A DNA stretch of 64,000 nt from DATACQ01 sp036555515 (lineage in GTDB: Bacteria > Desulfobacterota > Binatia > UBA9968): positions 73,749 to 137,748 of the forward strand of contig DATBLC010000161.1 of NCBI GenBank assembly GCA_036555515.1. The letters run 5' to 3'. A model generated the notes under the pieces. The model was not told where the DNA came from. It did not search any database and saw only the letters and a list, made by a program, of their open reading frames with translations. Of the stretch, positions 59,204 to 64,000 are shown one piece after another. Within the stretch, counting starts at the first letter, position 1. Each line of letters opens with the position of its first letter. The translations under genes were made by a program, and so were the position numbers.

Positions 59204-60487
59204 GTGACTAAAACGCGTGTCCTCCTCTCTGTGCATTTGGTGTGCGCATTGCTGATTTGCGCCGGTGCTCGGGATTCGCTGATCGCGGGTGGCTTCATGA
59301 TCCCCCATCAAAGCGCGATAGCATTAGGGCTTGGCAACGCGATGACGGCCGGCGTCAACGATCCGTCGGCGGTTTACTACAACCCAGCCGCCCTGAGCGA
59401 AATCGAGGGCGACAATCTATTGGTGACCGGCACCTATGCCGGCATTTATAATAGCGTTGAAAACAGCGGCCGCCGGGCCGTGAACAAGCACGACGATAAC
59501 TTCCTCGCCACGCTATTTGCCAACTATCATGTTCCGGGAACGGACCTCACGCTGGGCATAGGCAGCTATACGCCGTTCGGTCTCGCCACCAGCTATGATC
59601 GTGAATTTACCCGCTTCGCTGCCGAGCGCACTGAGCTCAAAACGATTTACGTGACTCCCGCCATGTCGTGGCAGCCATCGACGTATTTCTCCGCTGGCGG
59701 CGGTTTGAGCTTCGTTCACGCTTCCGGGCTTTTCACCAGGACACTGTGCCTTGCCGGCGGCGGCGCATGCGTCTCGCCGGTTGCTCAAGGGAGGCTGCGG
59801 CTCACCGACACAGCGAACGCGTTCACTTATAACCTCGGATTGCTGGTCAAGCCCGCGGCGAATTTAAAAGTCGGCTTGAGCTATCGGGCTCGTGCCGATA
59901 TCCGGTTTGACACCGCTAACGTTAAACTCGGTGGAGCCCTCGCGCCGCTCGGCAATCTGCGCGCCAAGGTCCGTCCAATTCCAATTCCGCCGGTAGTCAA
60001 TGCGGGTGTATTCTGGCAGATCAATCCTTCCTGGGGCGCGGAACTCGTTTACGAATACGCGCGCTGGAGCGAGTTCGACAGTTTCAGCGCAACGTTCTCG
60101 CCCGGCGTGCCGCTCCCCGGTTTCAGCCTGCCTGAAGACTGGAAGAATACGAGCACGTTGCGATTTGGCAGTTCTTACAAAATCAACCGCAGCTGGGAAG
60201 TTCGCGGCGGTTTAACGATCGAAGAGACGCCGATCCCGAACCGAACTTTAAATCCGGCGATTCCCGGCGCGGATCTTCTGACGATCAACGCCGGCGTCGG
60301 TTACCAATGGAAGAATTTCGGAATCGATATGGGCTACATGGCGGTTTTTTATAAAACCAGAAAAATAACCAACAACGAACTGGAAGGATTACCGGCAACG
60401 GGGTTTGCCTTTCCCGGCGCGCCCGGCAAAGACAAATACGAGACTTTCAACAACTTCGTCTCGATGTCGTTGAGTTATAAGTTTTAG
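59204..60487 (+). CDS. FadL/OmpP1/TodX-type outer-membrane hydrocarbon porin
   Basis: About 427 residues from the GTG at 59204 after GGGAGAG; a longer open frame reaches 59045 without a signal. A signal peptide covers about residues 1-30 (LLSVHLVCALLICAGARDS). The family start is GGFMIPHQSAIALGLGNAM, then NDPSAVYYNPAALSEIEGD, where the conserved NPAA motif of FadL lies. The rest is alternating beta-barrel pattern ending FNNFVSMSLSYKF with C-terminal phenylalanine. It takes up long-chain fatty acids or aromatic hydrocarbons across the outer membrane. It is divergent to the FabF-headed operon across about 270 bases, so the two may share control. Confidence 0.9.
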   Translation: MTKTRVLLSVHLVCALLICAGARDSLIAGGFMIPHQSAIALGLGNAMTAGVNDPSAVYYNPAALSEIEGDNLLVTGTYAGIYNSVENSGRRAVNKHDDNFLATLFANYHVPGTDLTLGIGSYTPFGLATSYDREFTRFAAERTELKTIYVTPAMSWQPSTYFSAGGGLSFVHASGLFTRTLCLAGGGACVSPVAQGRLRLTDTANAFTYNLGLLVKPAANLKVGLSYRARADIRFDTANVKLGGALAPLGNLRAKVRPIPIPPVVNAGVFWQINPSWGAELVYEYARWSEFDSFSATFSPGVPLPGFSLPEDWKNTSTLRFGSSYKINRSWEVRGGLTIEETPIPNRTLNPAIPGADLLTINAGVGYQWKNFGIDMGYMAVFYKTRKITNNELEGLPATGFAFPGAPGKDKYETFNNFVSMSLSYKF

Positions 60488-60527
60488 CGCGTCGAATCCG
60501 TTCAACGTTCAAGGTTTCGAAGCCAAT

Positions 60528-62282
60528 TTAACGCGCGCTCGCTCTCCTCCTCGCCTTTTCCGACTTCTCAATTTTGGCCCAGGTATCGCGCAGCGTCACC
60601 GCGCGATTAAAAACCAACTGGCCGTCAGCGGAATCCACCGGATCAACACAGAAATAACCCAAACGCTCGAACTGATAGATCTCACCCTTTCTCGCGTTAC
60701 TCAAGAACCGTTCGACGCGCGCGTCTTTGATAACCTCCAGCGAATTGGGATTGAGATTGGCGAGCCAGTCGGTTCCCTCCGGCACGTCGTTGGGATCTTC
60801 CTTGGTAAAAAGATGGTCGTAGAGACGCGCTTCGGTGTTCAGAGCGTGTGCCGCCGATACCCAGTGAATGGTCGCCTTGACTTTGCGTTGCGCCTGCGAG
60901 GAACCGCTTTTGGTTTCCGGGTCGTAGGTGCAGCGCAACTCGGTGAGAGCGCCGGTTTTAGGATCTTTGATGGCGCCGAGGCACTTAATGATATAGGCGT
61001 ATCGCAGCCGGACTTCTTTGCCCGGAGACAAACGGAAGAAGCCTTTCGGCGGCTCTTCGCGAAAATCCTCTTGTTCGATGTAAAGCACGCGGGAAAAGGG
61101 CACCTTGCGTTTGCCCATGCTAGCGTCTTCGGGATTGTTGACGGCTTCCAGTTCTTCCACCTGTCCCTCGGGATAATTCTCCAAGACGACTTTGATTGGA
61201 CGCAGCACCGCCATGACGCGCCGCGCTCGCTTATTCAGATCCTCGCGCAGGCAATGTTCGAGCATGGCAATATCGATGGTGCTATTGCGCTTGGCGACAC
61301 CGATGCGTTCGCAGAAGATGCGAATCGCCTCCGGGGTATAGCCGCGGCGCCGAATACCCGCCAGCGTCGGCATTCTCGGATCGTCCCAGCCGGTCACATG
61401 CTGCTGCTGAACCAGCTCGAGCAGTTTGCGCTTGCTCAACACCATGTAGGTCAGATTGAGCCGGGCAAACTCGATCTGCTGCGGATGATGAATGCCCAGC
61501 TGGTCGAGATACCAATCGTAGAGCGGGCGGTGGTCCTCGAACTCCAATGTGCAGATCGAATGGGTGATCCCCTCGATGGAGTCGGACTGGCCGTGCGCGA
61601 AATCGTAGGTCGGATAGATACACCACTTATCGCCCGTGCGGTGGTGCGTCGCGCGCAGCACCCGGTACATGACCGGGTCGCGCAAATTGATATTCGGCGA
61701 CGCCATGTCGATCTTGGCGCGCAGCGTCCGGCTGCCGTCGGAAAACTCGCCCGCGCGCATGCGTTGAAAAAGGTCGAGGTTTTCATCGACAGAGCGGTCG
61801 CGATACGGACTGTTCTTCCCCGGTTCCGTCAACGTCCCGCGGTACTCGCGAATTTGGTCTGCATTCAGATCGCAGACGAACGCCTTGCCCGCTTTGATCA
61901 GTTGGATCGCGAATTGATAGAGTTGTTCAAAATAATCGGAAGCGTAGTATTCCCGGCCCTCCCAATCGAACCCCAGCCAGCGCACGTCTTCTTTGATGGA
62001 CTCGACGTATTCGACGTCCTCCTTGCTCGGATTGGTATCGTCGAAACGGAGGTTGCACTTGCCCTCGAATTCCGCCGCCAGGCCAAAATTTAAACAGATC
62101 GATTTGGCATGGCCGATATGCAGATAGCCGTTGGGCTCCGGCGGAAACCTCGTGTGAACCCGCTTCTGGTTCTTGCCCGCTGCCAGGTCCTCCGCGATGA
62201 TATTTCGGATAAAGTGCGACGGCGCAGCCTCACCGGCCGGGTCCGCATCTTTAACCGTTGATTTGGAATCATTGCGATCCAC
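60528..62282 (-). CDS. glnS: Glutaminyl-tRNA synthetase
   Basis: A 584-residue class I synthetase. HIGH motif in PPEPNGYLHIGHAKSICLN; KMSKS-like motif VLSKRKLLELV; anticodon-binding beta-barrel domains in the C-terminal third (KVPFSRVLYIEQEDF, RLSPGKEVRLRYAYIIKC). It loads glutamine onto tRNA-Gln directly. The GTG start has AGGAGGAG just upstream. It is divergent to gltX with a 98-base gap that must hold both promoters. Having GlnRS means the cell need not misacylate tRNA-Gln, so the neighbouring GluRS is probably the discriminating type. Confidence 0.95.
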   Translation of the reverse strand: MDRNDSKSTVKDADPAGEAAPSHFIRNIIAEDLAAGKNQKRVHTRFPPEPNGYLHIGHAKSICLNFGLAAEFEGKCNLRFDDTNPSKEDVEYVESIKEDVRWLGFDWEGREYYASDYFEQLYQFAIQLIKAGKAFVCDLNADQIREYRGTLTEPGKNSPYRDRSVDENLDLFQRMRAGEFSDGSRTLRAKIDMASPNINLRDPVMYRVLRATHHRTGDKWCIYPTYDFAHGQSDSIEGITHSICTLEFEDHRPLYDWYLDQLGIHHPQQIEFARLNLTYMVLSKRKLLELVQQQHVTGWDDPRMPTLAGIRRRGYTPEAIRIFCERIGVAKRNSTIDIAMLEHCLREDLNKRARRVMAVLRPIKVVLENYPEGQVEELEAVNNPEDASMGKRKVPFSRVLYIEQEDFREEPPKGFFRLSPGKEVRLRYAYIIKCLGAIKDPKTGALTELRCTYDPETKSGSSQAQRKVKATIHWVSAAHALNTEARLYDHLFTKEDPNDVPEGTDWLANLNPNSLEVIKDARVERFLSNARKGEIYQFERLGYFCVDPVDSADGQLVFNRAVTLRDTWAKIEKSEKARRRASAR

Positions 62283-62380
62283 AGCCTCTCCTCCTCGTGC
62301 TTTGAGCGCATACTAGCATATTTGCGGCGGTTTTTTAACGCGCCGTTGACCCTCCGGAAACTCCTTGTTACCTTGCGGCT

Positions 62381-63820
62381 ATGGCCCAAGTCCGCACCCG
62401 TTTCGCGCCCAGTCCTACCGGCTATCTACACATCGGCGGCGCGCGCACGGCGCTGTTCAATTATTTATTTGCGCGCCATCACGGCGGTAAATTCATTCTC
62501 AGAATTGAAGACACCGACCGCGAGCGTTCGACTGTCGAGGCCATCCAGGCGATTTTGGACGCGCTGCAATGGCTGCATCTCGACTATGACGAGGGACCTT
62601 ATCATCAGACCGAGCGCTACCCGCTATACAAAGAAAAAATCCAGGAGCTGCTCGCCAACGGCAAGTCGTATCCCTGTACCTGCACGCCACAGGAGCTGGA
62701 TTCCAAGCGCCAGCTCGCCATGAAAGAAAAACGCAAGCCGTCCTACGACGGCACCTGCCGGCCGCCTGAGGGTGTGGTCGCGTCATTACCCACCGGCAAA
62801 CCGTACACCGTTAGATTCCGCACGCCACGCGAGGGCGCTACAATCGTTCATGATGTGGTCAAGGGCGACGTGGTTTTCGACAATCGCGAACTCGATGATC
62901 TGATCATCGCCCGCTCCGATGGCACCCCGACCTATAATTTTTGCGTTGTCGTCGATGACATAGAAATGGCCATCACGCATATTATTCGAGGCGACGATCA
63001 TCTGGCCAATACGCCCCGGCAGATCCAGTTATACCAGGCCTTCGGAGCCGCATTGCCTGAGTTCGCCCATGTACCATTGATTCTGGGATCCGACAAGGCG
63101 CGTTTAAGCAAACGGCATGGCGCCACATCGCTGACCGCGTATCGTGACATGGGCTACCTGCCGGAGGCCGTAGTCAACTATCTGGTGCGTCTCGGCTGGT
63201 CGCACGGCGACCAGGAAATTTTCTCTCGCGAGGAATTGATCGAGAAGTTTTCCCTAGAATCAGTCGGCAAATCCGCCGGGGTCTTCAATCCCGAAAAGTT
63301 TCTGTGGCTCAATTCCCACTACCTAAAAACGCGTTCGCAGGCACAACTCGCGGATGAAATCGTACCCTATATTCAGGCCAAGGGATATGCCGTGCCGCAA
63401 GACAAGGCGTGGCTGCAAAAGATGGTCCGGACTTTGCAGGACCGGGCAAAAACGCTTGTGGAACTTGTCGACGCCGCCAGCTACTTTCTCAGTGACGATA
63501 TCGTCCTCGACTTAAAGGCGGCCAGGAAATTTTTGACTCCTGACATCGCCGCGCCCCTCGAGAGTTTGATCGAGAAACTCTTTGCCCTCGAAGACTTCAG
63601 CGAAGCCAATATCGAGAAGGCATTCGCCGACGTCCTGCAACAATCGGGACTCGCCATGGGCAAACTTGCCCAACCCGTCCGCGTCGCGCTAACCGGGTCT
63701 ATGATAAGTCCGGGTATTCACCAGGTCATTGCAGTGCTCGGCAAAGATCGCACGGTCCGGCGCTTGCGCGCGGCGTTGGAATCAGTACCCAATCTCACAG
63801 CACCGATTCCTCAAACTTGA
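62381..63820 (+). CDS. gltX: Glutamyl-tRNA synthetase
   Basis: A 479-residue class I synthetase. HIGH motif in FAPSPTGYLHIGGARTALF, KMSKS-like motif KARLSKRHGATS, and a zinc-type cluster starting YPCTCTPQEL and closing with YDGTC. The C-terminal helical domain binds the anticodon. It loads glutamate onto tRNA-Glu. The start is the first ATG of the frame, directly after the divergent gap with glnS. Two tRNA genes for Gln and Glu follow 45 and 122 bases after its stop, making a synthetase-plus-substrate cluster. Confidence 0.95.
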   Translation: MAQVRTRFAPSPTGYLHIGGARTALFNYLFARHHGGKFILRIEDTDRERSTVEAIQAILDALQWLHLDYDEGPYHQTERYPLYKEKIQELLANGKSYPCTCTPQELDSKRQLAMKEKRKPSYDGTCRPPEGVVASLPTGKPYTVRFRTPREGATIVHDVVKGDVVFDNRELDDLIIARSDGTPTYNFCVVVDDIEMAITHIIRGDDHLANTPRQIQLYQAFGAALPEFAHVPLILGSDKARLSKRHGATSLTAYRDMGYLPEAVVNYLVRLGWSHGDQEIFSREELIEKFSLESVGKSAGVFNPEKFLWLNSHYLKTRSQAQLADEIVPYIQAKGYAVPQDKAWLQKMVRTLQDRAKTLVELVDAASYFLSDDIVLDLKAARKFLTPDIAAPLESLIEKLFALEDFSEANIEKAFADVLQQSGLAMGKLAQPVRVALTGSMISPGIHQVIAVLGKDRTVRRLRAALESVPNLTAPIPQT

Positions 63821-63864
63821 CTCCAACCGGCAATTCTTTTACTTTGAGTGCGCTGCTCAAAAAT

Positions 63865-63940
63865 TGAGGAGTCGGCTAATTGGTAAGCCACCTGACTCTG
63901 GATCAGGCGATTGAAGGTTCGAGTCCTTCCTCCTCAGCCA
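63865..63940 (+). tRNA. tRNA-Gln (anticodon CUG)
   Basis: A full cloverleaf of 76 bases with CCA encoded. Acceptor stem TGAGGAG/CTCCTCA, short D stem (GGC/GCC), anticodon stem CCTGA/TCAGG with loop CTCTGGA (anticodon CTG in DNA), T arm GAAGG-TTCGAGT-CCTTC, discriminator G. It decodes CAG. It follows gltX and lies one base before the tRNA-Glu gene, so the two tRNAs are probably co-transcribed. Confidence 0.95.
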
Positions 63941-63941
63941 T

Positions 63942-64000
63942 GGTCCCATCGTCTAGCGGTTAGGACACCGGCCTCTCACGTCGGTAACGCGGGTTCGATT
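63942..64000 (+). tRNA. tRNA-Glu (anticodon CUC), cut by the window end
   Basis: Starts GGTCCCATCGTCTAGCGGTT, a typical tRNA-Glu opening. Anticodon stem CCGGC/GTCGG with loop CTCTCAC gives anticodon CTC (decodes GAG). The T arm begins GCGGGTTCGATT and the 3' half of T stem and acceptor lies outside the window. It is one base after tRNA-Gln. Confidence 0.93.

Noticed and set aside
60813..62093. 426-codon open frame on the plus strand, antisense to glnS
   Set aside because: It is exactly opposite a well-supported synthetase gene, has a biased shadow composition (rich in Arg, Asp, Ala) and no family features.
1..64000. CRISPR array
   Set aside because: The short-period repeats have no regular unique spacers of 25-40 bases, and no Cas protein motif was found.

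Overview
The window comes from a bacterial chromosome of moderately high GC. The mix of genes suggests an uncultured soil or sediment lineage of the Binatota, Tectomicrobia, Methylomirabilota or deltaproteobacterial kind. The supporting traits are many orphan solute-binding proteins (NMT1 and TAXI types), amidohydrolases, a type III CoA-transferase, an LLM-class flavin oxidoreductase, citryl-CoA lyase, a glutaminyl-tRNA synthetase and NtrC-type signalling. The lineage is inferred from gene content only, because no rRNA or other good marker is present.

Layout. 1-6 kb: tail of a metallo-beta-lactamase-fold hydrolase, a small conserved protein, a translationally coupled RapA/SNF2-like helicase plus cysteine-rich partner, and an orphan tandem-domain SagB-type flavoenzyme. 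6-16.5 kb: an NMT1 binding protein, a TAXI-type TRAP transporter with two tandem binding proteins, a zinc alcohol dehydrogenase, an MFS carrier and a Kef-type antiporter. 16.5-22.7 kb: an M19 dipeptidase, an SDR and a MetE-like protein, followed by a gene graveyard. The graveyard holds a duplicated dipeptidase tail, an integron-type integrase with a nonsense codon and no C-terminus, a frameshifted small gene and an attC-like palindrome. 22.8-34.7 kb: catabolic single genes (DUF6282, LLM oxidoreductase, CoA-transferase, creatinase-like M24 protein, amidohydrolase, citryl-CoA lyase, dienelactone hydrolase, beta-propeller), and an FHA membrane protein overlapping an S1C protease. The gaps between them carry short-period repeats and a MITE-like element.

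34.8-45.3 kb: an MFS carrier, an AtzG/AtzE-like pair, a TRZ/ATZ amidohydrolase, PyrE, an antitoxin remnant, an SGNH hydrolase, a broken PIN toxin beside an AbrB-type antitoxin, an M20 carbamoylase-type hydrolase and PyrR. Together these suggest N-heterocycle or pyrimidine turnover. 45.5-49.8 kb: a complete iron(III)-type ABC importer. 49.8-60.5 kb: a signalling block. FabF-like synthase, 7TM-GAF histidine kinase, a degenerate receiver-AAA-kinase fusion and an NtrC-type regulator form one tight operon, with a FadL-like porin divergent from it and a receiver-kinase plus small protein farther downstream. 60.5-64 kb: divergent glnS and gltX, then tRNA-Gln(CUG) and tRNA-Glu(CUC), the latter cut by the window end.

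The strongest candidates for something undescribed are the FabF/kinase/pseudo-kinase/NtrC/FadL locus, the helicase plus cysteine-rich partner, and the 7- and 9-base-period repeats that recur in the intergenic gaps.
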